A DNA stretch of 64,000 nt from Rosa chinensis. Lineage: Eukaryota; Streptophyta; Magnoliopsida; Rosales; Rosaceae. The position numbers and the translations under genes are program-made. Where the stretch lies: the NCBI RefSeq assembly GCF_002994745.2, contig NC_037091.1:27906289-27970288 (forward strand), read 5' to 3'. This document shows, in pieces, positions 1-10,163 of the stretch (position 1 is the first letter of the stretch; every line of letters begins with the position of its first letter). Below the pieces are notes generated by a model. It was not told the DNA's origin. It did not search any database and was given only the letters and a program-made list of their open reading frames with translations.

Positions 1-354
1 GATGGTCCTTGAAAGGGAGGCCCTTGAGGACGTTGAAAGCTTCCTCCAAGGGGATTCTGAGTGTTCTCATTGTTTGTCCACTTGAAGTTGGGGTGGTCCC
101 TCCATCCAGGGTTGTAGGTATTCGAATAAGGATCATATCTTGGACATGGGGGACCCCCATGGTTCCCTTGGTACCCTCCAATGGCGTTCAAGGATTCCCA
201 TCCTCCATTATCTGTCAGTTGAGGGCATTGATCAGTCACATGCCCTTGCATAGAACAGACCCCACAAGCTTGCACAAGTCCCTTAGCGTTCACAACTTGA
301 TCTATGAGAAGGGTGAGTTTGTTCAATCTTTCCTCAATAACTGAATTAGTACCT
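1..354 (-). pseudogene. gag: gag C-terminal fragment of element D', cut by element A
   Basis: This is the C-terminal part of a Ty3/gypsy Gag read on the minus strand. It aligns by eye with the second half of the Gag at 59073-60635, including the Pro/Gly/Asn-rich stretch after the nucleocapsid. A CX2CX4HX4C zinc knuckle (CGVCSMQGHVTDQC) lies at 225-266; in this family it binds the genomic RNA inside the particle. The reading is broken at 354 by the LTR of element A. The rest of the same gene resumes at 10164, and the duplicated TACCT at 350-354 and 10164-10168 marks the insertion. The left edge runs off the window, so the end of this gag and any pol are not visible. Confidence 0.85.
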
Positions 355-2062
355 TGATAGGAGCAAAAAGTGTGACAATATTATTGAATATGTGCCCCAT
401 TTTAGCCTTGTTTCTCCCTTAAGTTTAGTGTTTTGAGTCATTGAGTCGTTTTTAGAGTCTTGTTGAGTGTTTAGAGTGAAATAAGCGGAAAAAAAGTAAA
501 ATTTATGAAAAATCCTACCTGGATCAGGATTCCTCACTGTCGACTGTTTTTGCGGTCTTTACATTTTAATTCCCTTTATTTTCTCTAGAAAATTCTGATA
601 TTCTCCTGCTTGTTGTAGGAAACCTTGCCTGGTGGAACTCTTGGAAACAGCAATGATGGAGTCATAAAATAAAGTATTTAAGACATTTGACCAAGCAATG
701 AAGAAGGGAAATAAAGGAGAAAGACGTTTTCAGCTGGAGAATAAAGGAGAAAGACGTTTTTTTTAGTTGGGGAATAAAGGAGAAAGATGTTTCAACTGGA
801 AAATAAATAAGAGAAAAACGTTTCAGCTTGTTAAAAGACCCCATTATGAGAGGAATTAAGGCCATAAAGGAGACGTTTCAGTTGTGAAAGCCAACCAATG
901 CTCCCCTATAAATAGGCAACGTCCAGAACTGAATTTGCATCACTTCCCAGCCAATATCACTTCCGAGACAAGATAATTCATTGCCTATCACTTCCTGGCC
1001 AAAAACCATTCCAAGACTGCCCAATTCACTCCTTAAACTTTCATCACCTACAAGACCGTGACACCATCCATCCATCAATCTACAAAGCTCTTAGGCGCTG
1101 AGTCAAGGACGCTCCACCACCATAGCAGAGACGAGTTCATCACCGTGTTGCTAAGCCGCTGAGGAAAGCTTCAAAGTGTAACTATGACTCTACTTACAAT
1201 TTTTATTTCGGTTTTGTGGGTTTGCATTTGTGAGTTGTGTAATTGGAGACACGAAATTTTTAGAATATTTTCATTAATATTTTTGAGATTTTCAGTTTAT
1301 TATTGAGTTAATTTCGAGAATTCTTTTATGATGCATGTTACAATCTTGTGCCCTTTTACTTGTTTAGGTAATTTTCAGAGTTAGGTTAATAAGTTTGCAT
1401 GCTAGAATAACGGTGAGAGTTCTTGTGTGTTTGCTTAATTTGCCAAGAGTAATTGTTATTTGTTAAGACGCTGAGTTAAACAAGTAGCAATTAGTTCTAA
1501 AAAGTGGTAAAAATCATGCTTTAATGATTAAATGATTCTGGAAATTACGTGTTAAATTCTATGTGTAATGGTTAATTTGCGCGTGTGAGTTGATTCGAGG
1601 GTTAGATAATACTACTAGTTAAGAGAATTACGCTGAGTGTTTTCGAAATTTAGTAGTATTAGGCTTGGTAAGGATTTTTCCGATCCAAACCTACATTAGA
1701 ACGAATCAGATAAATGGATTGATCCGCTGAGGCTTTTCAGTTGGGCTCTTATCTAGGCATTTAAGGTGGGCACATTTTTGTAGCATGTTGAAATGAATTT
1801 TCTGTTTTTACACTTAGTAATTTTCGAGTGGTATTGGTCTAGGTTAGGGAAGTCGATCATTGTATATAGTTTTATTTGTTTCGTTTTTATTTTAAGTAGA
1901 TTAGGAACCAAATTTCAAAACCCCCCATTTTATTTTTTATTTGTTAACTGACCTTTTTGTGTAGGTGTACCCTACAATCCCCGGACTAAACGATCCCTGC
2001 TTATCCTATACTGACAACTACATTTTGCAGGGTTAAATTGTGAGGCTATTTCAGCCGCATCA
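355..2062 (+). repeat. 5' LTR of element A
   Basis: 1708-bp LTR bounded by TG and CA. It matches 8455-10163 almost base for base. It contains a CCAAT and TATA promoter and the family-wide terminal block (accctacaatccccgg, cgatccctgc, cagggttaaatt), and ends with a short hairpin GGCT-ATTTC-AGCC at 2044-2056. Small ORFs inside it are not coding. Confidence 0.93.
895..914 (+). promoter_or_regulatory. LTR core promoter of element A (CCAAT + TATA)
   Basis: A CCAAT box (895-899) is followed 7 bp later by TATAAATA (907-914). The same arrangement recurs in the other A-family LTRs at 8995-9014, 13862-13881 and 43871-43890. It is the best candidate for the Pol II start of the element's genomic RNA. 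Confidence 0.7.
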
Positions 2063-2067
2063 ATTTT

Positions 2068-2086
2068 TGGCGCCGTTGCCGGGGAT
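2068..2086 (+). other. Primer-binding site of element A, tRNA-Asp
   Basis: TGGCGCCGTTGCCGGGGAT, five bases after the LTR end, is a 19-nt complement to the 3' end of plant tRNA-Asp(GUC), which ends CCCCGGCAACGGCGCCA. It primes minus-strand DNA synthesis. Confidence 0.92.
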
Positions 2087-5076
2087 TGTTAAAATCCCAT
2101 GCACTTAAAGTGTCATCGATTTTGTTGTATATAGAATGCATGCTAATTTTTGTACTACACTTGTGGAATGGTGACAAATTGCGATTTCGGTTAGGCCAAG
2201 CTTTAATTGTGATTTAGTTTAAGTTTTATGAGTGTTACAGAATTAAGCATGTCTTTTATCATTGTTGTACAATTTGTAGAAGATGTTTTTTTTTTTAACC
2301 ATATTGTAAATTGAATGTGTTTCACTTAGATTTTTTTTTTTTTTTTTTTCAGTATATTGTAAATTGTAGAATGAGTTTTTTTTTTTAGTATGTTGTAAAT
2401 TGTATGTGTTTCACTTAGATTAATATACTTAGGTTATGAATTTAGCTAAATACTTAATTGTTGTAAGTGTGTAAAATCGTATGAGTAGACAAGGGCCCTT
2501 TTGTTAATATTGGCCTAAACCCTTCATTAGTACCTTACTCAGGTCCCTTGAGGTTGAGGGCGGCCTTTATTAGCACTTGGAGAACGGTCTAACACATTAG
2601 TTAATTTCCCAGCTGAGTAAGGGGCGCATACGGATGGTGTCTTAGGTTGAGACTGATAGGAGCATTTTAATGCGACATTTTAACTGTTATTTCCCTATAT
2701 TTTCTGCGTTATTTCCTTAATAAAAGTCTGTTTAGGAAAGTTTCCATTCTTCGAATGGGAAAGTTCCTAATTGTAGAAAGTTTCCGTTTTGTAGTTTCTA
2801 TTTTCCATTTTTAGAAAGTTTCCATTTTAGTTTAAGAAAGTTTCCATTTCTTATTTTAGAAAGCTTCTATTTTCAGGTTTTTGGAATAAATAAGCTTAAT
2901 TGAGTTCATAAATGGAACGAGAAGCTTCATGAAGATGACATGGCAAGGAGAGAATCAAGGAAGAGTTTTTTTTTTAAAAAAGGAAAATATATTTTCCTTG
3001 GGGATTAAATTTGCCGTGTAATACTTAAGGAAAAACAAGGTGACAACGTGGGAATTAAGGTGATTGATTGAGAATTTCACGTGGAATAAATCAAAGAGAG
3101 ATTCAAGGGAGATATTTATGGAAGGAAAATATGTGTGCACCAAGGAAAAGCTAAAAAGGCGTCTAGATTCATCCCTAAATTCCCTAAAGGAATGTTGGCC
3201 GAAATTCATAAAGAAAATCAGAATAATTTCAAGGAAATTCGGCAATTAAATATTAGGGAGGTATTTTAGAGAATTATGATTGGTTGGAACACATCACAAG
3301 CTTACTTGGCGAATTATCATTGGTTGAAGCTATGTGGAAAATTCTGATTACTTTGTGAACCCTAGCCATGCTCCTATATAAAACTCCCCTTTCTCAACGT
3401 CAAGAGGGTTCCTCTTCCTTCACAATTTACACTTTAGAAAAAAATCAGAAAATCTTCTTAGCATAGTCGTGAGTTTCTCCATCCTCTAGTCATCTCCACG
3501 AGTTCAAGCAAGGCCAAGGGAGAAGAAGCATAGCCGTGAGCATCCATCATCCATCTCCAACCTTGAAGCTTGCTTTCGAGATTCAAGAGACCACCACATC
3601 AATCGTTCATCACCATCCCCATCTCACGGTGTAATCCGATTCTCCTTTGTAACCTTTGCTTTGAATTTCGTTGGTTATGAACTAGTTGACATATGTGTTT
3701 GAACAAATATTAATTTCTGGAATTTTTATGATTAATTGAGAATTTTCAGATTCATATTATTGTGATTCGAGAGTTGCTTATGTGGGTTTGTTAAATTAAA
3801 TTTGCGTTATAGATAACTTTTGTATTTTAAACTTATGTGGTTGCAAACACTTAGGGTTTCGATATAATTGGTGCTAGGTTTAAGAACATGAAATCGACTT
3901 TTCGTTTTGTGTAAACTTGAATCAAAGTAGTAAAGGTTTTGTACAAAGATCGAATTTAATTAAAGAGGATTGCAATTAGGTGGACTTTTTCATACTAAGT
4001 TGCACACTTGAGTTGATAGCCTTTCCATGTGTTTCATGCGTTAAACATGACATGATTGACTAGCTTTCTAGGGTTTGATTGCATGTTTGATAGGATTAAT
4101 CTAGGTGCTTTCGCTTAGGTTAATTAGCATTGAAAAGTAAAAAATGGGAATTCATTTGCTTTCGAATGTTTCACATGATCAACTCCTTTCTCATGACTTA
4201 GATGAACAATATTAGGGTTTGAGTCAATTTTAATCATATGTTTCGGTTTTGATCTTTGTTCTCTCATTCCATTTGTATTTTTATGTTTTTGCATTTTAAT
4301 TGTTTTGTTTACTTAATTTATTTTCAAAACCCAAAAACAAAATCTCCCCCCTTTTCGTAAATAATGTTTATACTTGTGAATATCTTTGTAAATATTATAC
4401 TTTGTTTTATTTTTAATTGTTTGTTTGTCCTACATTGATAGGTGTACCCTCAATCCCCGGAATAGAACGATCCCTATTTGCTTATACTACTAACGATATT
4501 TTCAGGGTTAAATTATGCGCTCGCTTTCGGGCGCATCAGAGACCCTGGGTGATGGGTTCAATTGGATCTCAGAGATACTATAGAATGAGCCTAAACCACT
4601 ATGTGGGAGTAGCCGATAGGGGCCTAAACCTCAATGAGGGAGTAGCCTCCGTAGTATCACCAAAATGAGTCCTCCCTCTCACTTACCTCTTAATCTGGCC
4701 ATCCGGCCTTCTGAAACAAAGGAAAGAGACTTATGTCTGGGCGACTATCCCTATATCGTATCTCACCAATAGTAGTGGTTTCTATTGGGCTCGACTTACA
4801 ACTTGGAATCAATTGAGATATTAACTATGTTTATAAAAAACAAAAAAAAAAAACAAAAAAAAAATTGATGTGTGACCTGCTTAAGGTATATTGGATTAAA
4901 CATGACTTTGTCGAGGGTAGCTGTTCTATAGTCCCATTGCACAAACGAGGTCCTCTGTTCCAGTACCTAAGTATGTAAATGTAAAAGTAACTTAGAAAGT
5001 TAAGGAAAGACATAATGTTTGTATTTCGAACCTTGTACATGTTACTAACACTTGATTTGGTCTTAAAGGTCCATGA
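2087..5076 (+). other. 5' leader of element A, interrupted by solo LTR S1
   Basis: The native leader is 2087-2653 plus 4544-5076; the middle is the solo LTR. It has several T-tracts (about 2286-2390), then conserved leader sequence shared with C and D': the block containing ggttgagggcggcctttatt near 2550, the paired phrases ctaaaccactatgtgggagtag and its near-copy at about 4590-4645, and ggtatattggattaaacat near 4885. No ORF longer than chance is convincing. The leader is probably the packaging and translation control region, by analogy with other retroelements. Confidence 0.75.
2654..4538 (+). mobile_element. Solo LTR S1 nested in element A's leader
   Basis: 1885-bp sequence starting TGATAGGAGCATTTTAATGC and ending GCGCATCA, flanked by the 5-bp duplication GAGAC (2649-2653 and 4539-4543). 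No internal region, PBS or polypurine tract is present, so this is a solo LTR left by LTR-LTR recombination. A TATA box lies at 3375-3382. It is related to the LTRs of B and C but clearly diverged. Its 3' end forms a 9-bp hairpin (4515-4536). Confidence 0.92.
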
Positions 5077-6696
5077 ATGTCCACTGTCTCTGATAAGACT
5101 ACGGAGCTGTTTGAAAAATTGGAACGTGCTAAGCAAAGGGCAGAACTCACTTTTTCAGACCGCCCTCCTCTAGAAAGGAGGGATTCTCAGGACTCTAGCT
5201 ATTCAGGTTATAACTCCTCAACTAGATCAACCGAGGAGGTCAACAAACCTGACCATTCTGAAGAAGGAGAAGAACAAGTCTTTAAAGAGGAAGAAGAAGA
5301 AGAGGTCACTGAAGAGGACGTTGCAGACACAAAAGAGGAAGAAGAGGAAGAGCACGCCCGTGTTGAGCAAGTGCAGGCACCAATGGCTGAGACTATTAGG
5401 CAACTATCCAATCCTACAGGTGGGGGTGCTGCGCCCTTATGCATTGCCTATCCAGAACCAGGAGAGGGGCTTAATGATGATTTTGAGTTAAAGAGTGGGT
5501 TTCTGCATCACCTACCCAAGTTTCATGGGATGAGTAGTGAAGACACCAACAAGCATCTCAAGGAGTTCGAGTTTGTCTGTGGGAGTATGTGCCCTAAAGG
5601 AGCTGATATCAATATCTTGAAGATGAAGGCATTTCCCTTTACTTTGGAGGACAAGGCCAAGACTTGGCTATTTGAGCTGCCTGCTGGCACTATCAACACT
5701 TGGGATAGGATGAAGGGCGAGTTCCTTACGAAGTACTTTCCTGCCTCAAAGGTCACTGTTTTGAGGAAGCAGATTAGTGGAATTATGCAAGGACATGAGG
5801 AGAATTTCTGCAATTATTGGGACAGGTTTAAGAGCCTTGTAGCATCATGCCCTAACCATGGGATGAGTGAGGGGTCCCTCCTTACCTATTTTTATGAAGG
5901 ACTCACCGCTAATGAGCGTGGTCTGTTAGATGCTGCTGCTGGAGGATCCTTTATGGATAAGACACCTGCTGATGCCAAGGTGCTACTTACTAATCGTGCA
6001 CTAAACTATCAACAATATGAGGGGGTGCTTTCCTCTCAACGGAGGGTACATGAGGTGTCCACTAACTCTGCTCTTGAAGACAAGGTCAACAAGATGTCTA
6101 CTTTGCTGTCTGAAGTCTTAAACGTTAATGGAGGAGGAGCAATGGCTCAAGTGTGTGGGATGTGCTCGACTCAAGGGCACCCCACTGATAAATGTCCCCA
6201 GCTTGCCTCTCCAGAAGGATGGGAATCTGTTAACGCCCTAGGGTATCAAGGAGGTCAAGGAGGCCCGAGGTACAACCCTTACTCTAATACATACAATCCT
6301 GGGCTCAGAGACCACCCCAACTTTCGTTGGGCCAACAATGATAACACCTTGAGACCACCTCAAGGCCTAGGTCAGAATTCTCAGCGCCCACCAGGTTTGT
6401 TTTTGAGGCCTCAGGTACCTCAAAATTTTGGTATTCCCAATTCTGTCCCTCCACCTCCTGTCTCTAATACTTTGAGTGCCCCTAATTATGATGAACTGTT
6501 GAAGTCCCTTGCTGCGGGGCAACAACAACTTAACACGGCTACTCAAGCTTTGGTTGTAGGACAGGCGACCCATTCAAAGGATATTGCAGAGCTCAAGAAT
6601 CAAATGGGCCAAGTGGTGGATTTCATGGGTCGGATTGCTGAAACAGGGAAGCTACCAAGTAACACGGTGCCTAACCCAAGGAATGAGCACGTGTGA
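5077..6696 (+). CDS. gag: Gag polyprotein of element A (539 aa, intact)
   Basis: Gag forms the retrotransposon particle and binds the genomic RNA. The reading frame is open for 539 codons. The N-terminal ~100 residues are acidic (runs of Glu near residues 65-95). A retrotransposon-Gag capsid domain spans about residues 149-275 (FHGMSSEDTNKHLKEFEFVC, KYFPASKVTVLRKQISGI, TYFYEGLTANERGLLDAAAGG). A CX2CX4HX4C zinc knuckle lies at C360, C363, H368, C373, followed by a Pro/Asn/Gln-rich tail. The C-terminus (AELKNQMGQVVDFM, GKLPSNTVPNPRNEHV) is the place where Athila-type elements normally run into protease and pol. Here the frame stops instead, and the next bases are post-pol non-coding sequence, so pol has been lost as a block. 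ATG 5077 is chosen because the upstream ATG at 5073 is in another frame. Confidence 0.93.
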   Translation: MSTVSDKTTELFEKLERAKQRAELTFSDRPPLERRDSQDSSYSGYNSSTRSTEEVNKPDHSEEGEEQVFKEEEEEEVTEEDVADTKEEEEEEHARVEQVQAPMAETIRQLSNPTGGGAAPLCIAYPEPGEGLNDDFELKSGFLHHLPKFHGMSSEDTNKHLKEFEFVCGSMCPKGADINILKMKAFPFTLEDKAKTWLFELPAGTINTWDRMKGEFLTKYFPASKVTVLRKQISGIMQGHEENFCNYWDRFKSLVASCPNHGMSEGSLLTYFYEGLTANERGLLDAAAGGSFMDKTPADAKVLLTNRALNYQQYEGVLSSQRRVHEVSTNSALEDKVNKMSTLLSEVLNVNGGGAMAQVCGMCSTQGHPTDKCPQLASPEGWESVNALGYQGGQGGPRYNPYSNTYNPGLRDHPNFRWANNDNTLRPPQGLGQNSQRPPGLFLRPQVPQNFGIPNSVPPPPVSNTLSAPNYDELLKSLAAGQQQLNTATQALVVGQATHSKDIAELKNQMGQVVDFMGRIAETGKLPSNTVPNPRNEHV

Positions 6697-6707
6697 ACAA
6701 GGAGAAA

Positions 6708-6759
6708 AGTCCAGGCTGAAGGACTATAAATATTAAGCGCTGCATGGGAGGCAACCCAT
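6708..6759 (+). other. Post-ORF double hairpin element (element A copy)
   Basis: Eleven bases after the gag stop come two adjacent potential hairpins. HP1 is AGTCC-AGGCTGAA-GGACT (6708-6725); HP2 is ATGGG-AGGCAA-CCCAT (6744-6759). The loops GGCTGA and AGGCAA are shared with elements B, C and D while stem bases differ in a compensating way (see findings). The function is unknown. Confidence 0.6.
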
Positions 6760-8415
6760 TTCAACCGAAGCTGTGAAGGAGCTATCAACGAGAGTTTGAA
6801 ATTTCTATCCCTTCACTTGCTTAGGTTGAATTGTACTTGTGTCTTTGTTTATTGTTTGTTTATTTTACCCTTCCCTTAAAAAAAAAAAAAAAAAAAATTC
6901 TATGGTTTTTTTTTAGTGTCTTTTTTTTTGTTTTGTTTGCTTGAGTCTTAGGATGCCTCTAACGTCTAGGATGAACATGTCTCTGAATTCATGGCTGAAG
7001 GTTTTGACAATCAAAATAGGACTTAATTGAATTCTGTGGTTAATCGACGTTGTGATCCTTGTATGAAGATTTGAGATAGGATTGTAACTTGGTTCATTAA
7101 GCATGCTAGGATTAAGTCTAATTCATTTGACCCTAAGTGAGCTGTTGAGCTAAAATACTTTCTTTTCGAGTGCTTATTGATAAATTCAGATATTCGTGGC
7201 TGTATTTGCAAAACCTCATCATTCTTTGGAAATCCAATGATCATGTGCCATAGATTTTAATGGACTAGAGAGTACTAGAACTCGGCTGTTGTGACTGTCA
7301 AAACTTGTATGCCATAATATGCACTGATTCTGGATAGGATAGAAGGCATTAGGGTAACCACCATAGCCAAACAAGCATGTGTCCCCAACTGTGCCCGTCG
7401 TGGGACTCCTTAGAATGAACCCCTTTGAGCCTACGTTGAAAACCTTTGTTTCATCACCCTCACTACCCTACCATGAGCTTAGTACAGGATATCTCTACCC
7501 TTGTCTTAGGGACTTAGTAGAGCATGACATAGTATGTAGGGGTGACGATGAAAGACAAGTGTGGGGTGGGGAAAATCCAAGAAAAAAAAGAAGAAAAAAA
7601 AAAAATTTGCCTTAAAAAAAAATGAAAATGAAAATGAAAAAGAAAGAAAGAAAAGCGGCAAAATAGAAGAAAAATTGAAAAGAAAATTCTTGGGAAATTG
7701 TTGAAGTGTGGTTTTGGACTTTCAAATTTATAGAAGGCTCAAAGTTGAAAATTATGCCTTTGTCCATTTCCATGTTCGTTAGAGTGAAGGTTGGGCCCAA
7801 AACAATGATAATTGGCCCACAAAAATGGTGATATAAGGTGGTCCTTATATGCTCTGCTAGGTCCTTAGGATTTTTGTATCCTTAATCTTCATTTCGAAAA
7901 CCGTAGCTTAGCCCCATTACAACCTGTTTTAAGTGCTGACTTGATCCTTGAGATGGGCAGTCTTTGGTTCGTGGAGTCAGGTACGCAGTCGAGCTTATGG
8001 TTTAGGTCCATTTGTGCACTTGGTCATTTCATGAGGTCTTTAATAATTCTTCACAAAATGCATTTATTGATGAAATATGCAAGCTGTTTGTTGCCTTACA
8101 ATTTATTCTCTTGCATATACTTGAGAGTGAAGCTTTTAAGCATACCCATTTCTGAGAGAAAAGTCGAGAGTATGCCCTGTGAGTTTGGATTGGACTTGTT
8201 CGAAACATGCTATCATTCACTGTATAACTTAAGTTCTCCATATCTTGCTTAGTCATATGAATGTCACAAGTTTATTAACCATGGAATTATGTATGCGATT
8301 TTGATTAAGTGTTTAACATGAAAGCCATGAGTTTGGAGTCTCTGAGACAACAGTTAGGGGAAGTAGAGTCATTTACTTGTTTTTTGTCTAGTCTTTGTTC
8401 TGTTTTATATTTTTG
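6760..8415 (+). other. 3' non-coding region of element A
   Basis: About 1.65 kb with no credible gene. It contains blocks shared with the post-pol regions of B, C and D: a block around 7320-7440 including gtgcccgtcgtgggactcc, ctttgtccatttcc with gggccc near 7760-7800, gctctgctaggtccttagga near 7850, and a block near 7940-8220. An internal PPT-like AAGTGTGGGG lies at 7557-7566. Poly-A/purine runs occupy about 7575-7680. In Athila relatives an env-like gene can sit here; I see no intact one. Confidence 0.7.
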
Positions 8416-8454
8416 TTTTGCTAAGGGACTAGCAAAAGCTAAGTGTGGGGTAGT
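8416..8454 (+). promoter_or_regulatory. Polypurine tract of element A with adjoining hairpin
   Basis: The hairpin TTTTGCTA-AGGGAC-TAGCAAAA (8416-8437) is followed by the purine-rich AAGTGTGGGGTAGT (8441-8454), directly abutting the 3' LTR. The tract should prime plus-strand DNA synthesis. The same hairpin and spacing occur in B, C, D and the truncated A-like copy. Confidence 0.75.
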
Positions 8455-10163
8455 TGATAGGAGCAAAAAGTGTGACAATATTATTGAATATGTACCCCAT
8501 TTTAGCCTTGTTTCTCCCTTAAGTTTAGTGTTTTGAGTCATTGAGTCGTTTTTAGAGTCTTGTTGAGTGTTTAGAGTGAAATAAGCGGAAAAAAGTAAAA
8601 TTTATGAAAAATCCTACCTGGATCAGGATTCCTCACTGTCGACTGTTTTTGCAGTCTTTACATTTTAATTCCCTTTATTTTCTCTAGAAAATTCTGATAT
8701 TCTCCTGCTTGTTGTAGGAAACCTTGCCTGGTGGAACTCTTGGAAACAGCAATGATGGAGAGTCATAAAATAAAGTATTTAAGACATTTGACCAAGCAAT
8801 GAAGAAGGGAAATAAAGGAGAAAGACGTTTTCAGCTGGAGAATAAAGGAGAAAGACGTTTTTTTAGTTGGGGAATAAAGGAGAAAGATGTTTCAACTGGA
8901 AAATAAATAAGAGAAAAACGTTTCAGCTTGTTAAAAGACCCCATTATGAGAGGAATTAAGGCCATAAAGGAGACGTTTCAGTTGTGAAAGCCAACCAATG
9001 CTCCCCTATAAATAGGCAACGTCCAGAACTGAATTTGCATCACTTCCCAGCCAATATCACTTCCGAGCCAAGATAATTCATTGCCTATCACTTCCTGGCC
9101 AAAAACCATTCCAAGACTGCCCAATTCACTCCTTAAACTTTCATCACCTACAAGACCGTGACACCATCCATCCATCAATCTACAAAGCTCTTAGGCGCTG
9201 AGTCAAGGACGCTCCACCACCATAGCAGAGACGAGTTCATCACCGTGTTGCTAAGCCGCTGAGGAAAGCTTCAAAGTGTAACTATGACTCTACTTACAAT
9301 TTTTATTTCGGTTTTGTGGGTTTGCATTTGTGAGTTGTGTAATTGGAGACACGAAATTTTTAGAATATTTTTATTAATATTTTTGAGATTTTCAGTTTAT
9401 TATTGAGTTAATTTCGAGAATTCTTTTATGATGCATGTTACAATCTTGTGCCCTTTTACGTGTTTAGGTAATTTTCAGAGTTAGGTTAATAAGTTTGCAT
9501 GCTAGAATAACGGTGAGAGTTCTTGTGTGTTTGCTTAATTTGCCAAGAGTAATTGTTATTTGTTAAGACGCTGAGTTAAACAAGTAGCAATTAGTTCTAA
9601 AAAGTGGTAAAAATCATGCTTTAATGATTAAATGATTCTGGAAATTACGTATTAAATTCTATGTGTAATGGTTAATTTGCGCGTGTGAGTTGATTCGAGG
9701 GTTAGATAATACTACTAGTTAAGAGAATTACGCTGAGTGTTTTCGAAATTTAGTAGTATTAGGCTTGGTAAGGACTTTTCCGATCCAAACCTACATTAGA
9801 ACGAATCAGATAAATGGATTGATCCGCTGAGGCTTTTCATTTGGGCTCTTATCTAGGCATTTAAGGTGGGCACATTTTTGTAGCATGTTGAAATGAATTT
9901 TCTGTTTTTACACTTAGTAATTTTCGAGTGGTATTGGTCTAGGTTAGGGAAGTCGATCATTGTATATAGTTTTATTTGTTTCGTTTTTATTTTAAGTAGA
10001 TTAGGAACCAAATTTCAAAACCCCCCATTTTATTTTTTTATTTGTTAACTGACCTTTTTGTGTAGGTGTACCCTACAATCCCCGGACTAAACGATCCCTG
10101 CTTATCCTATACTGACAACTACATTTTGCAGGGTTAAATTGTGAGGCTATTTCAGCCGCATCA
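8455..10163 (+). repeat. 3' LTR of element A
   Basis: 1709-bp partner of the LTR at 355-2062, with CCAAT (8995-8999) and TATAAATA (9007-9014). It ends GCATCA and is followed at once by the target duplication TACCT. Confidence 0.93.

Larger units (their letters stand above)
355..10163 (+). mobile_element. Element A: complete gag-only Ty3/gypsy (Athila-like) LTR retrotransposon
   Basis: The element has two near-identical LTRs (355-2062 and 8455-10163), each starting TGATAGGAGC and ending GCATCA. The internal region holds a tRNA-Asp primer-binding site, a leader, an open gag, a long 3' non-coding region and a polypurine tract. The 5-bp target duplication TACCT (350-354 and 10164-10168) shows one clean insertion into the gag of D'. 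No protease, RT, RNase H or integrase is present, so it would need a partner for reverse transcription and integration. A solo LTR (2654-4538) lies in its leader. The LTRs differ at only a few positions (for example a/g near 9651 and g/t near 9840), so the insertion is fairly young. Confidence 0.93.

Noticed and set aside
2068..2088. Fragment of a tRNA-Asp gene
   Set aside because: Only the complement of the tRNA 3' end is present and it directly follows an LTR, so it is a primer-binding site.
7379..7615. Env-like or extra ORF downstream of gag in element A (78 codons)
   Set aside because: Homologous sequence in B and D has stops in the same frame, and there is no signal peptide or membrane segment. 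Kept only as a conserved non-coding block.
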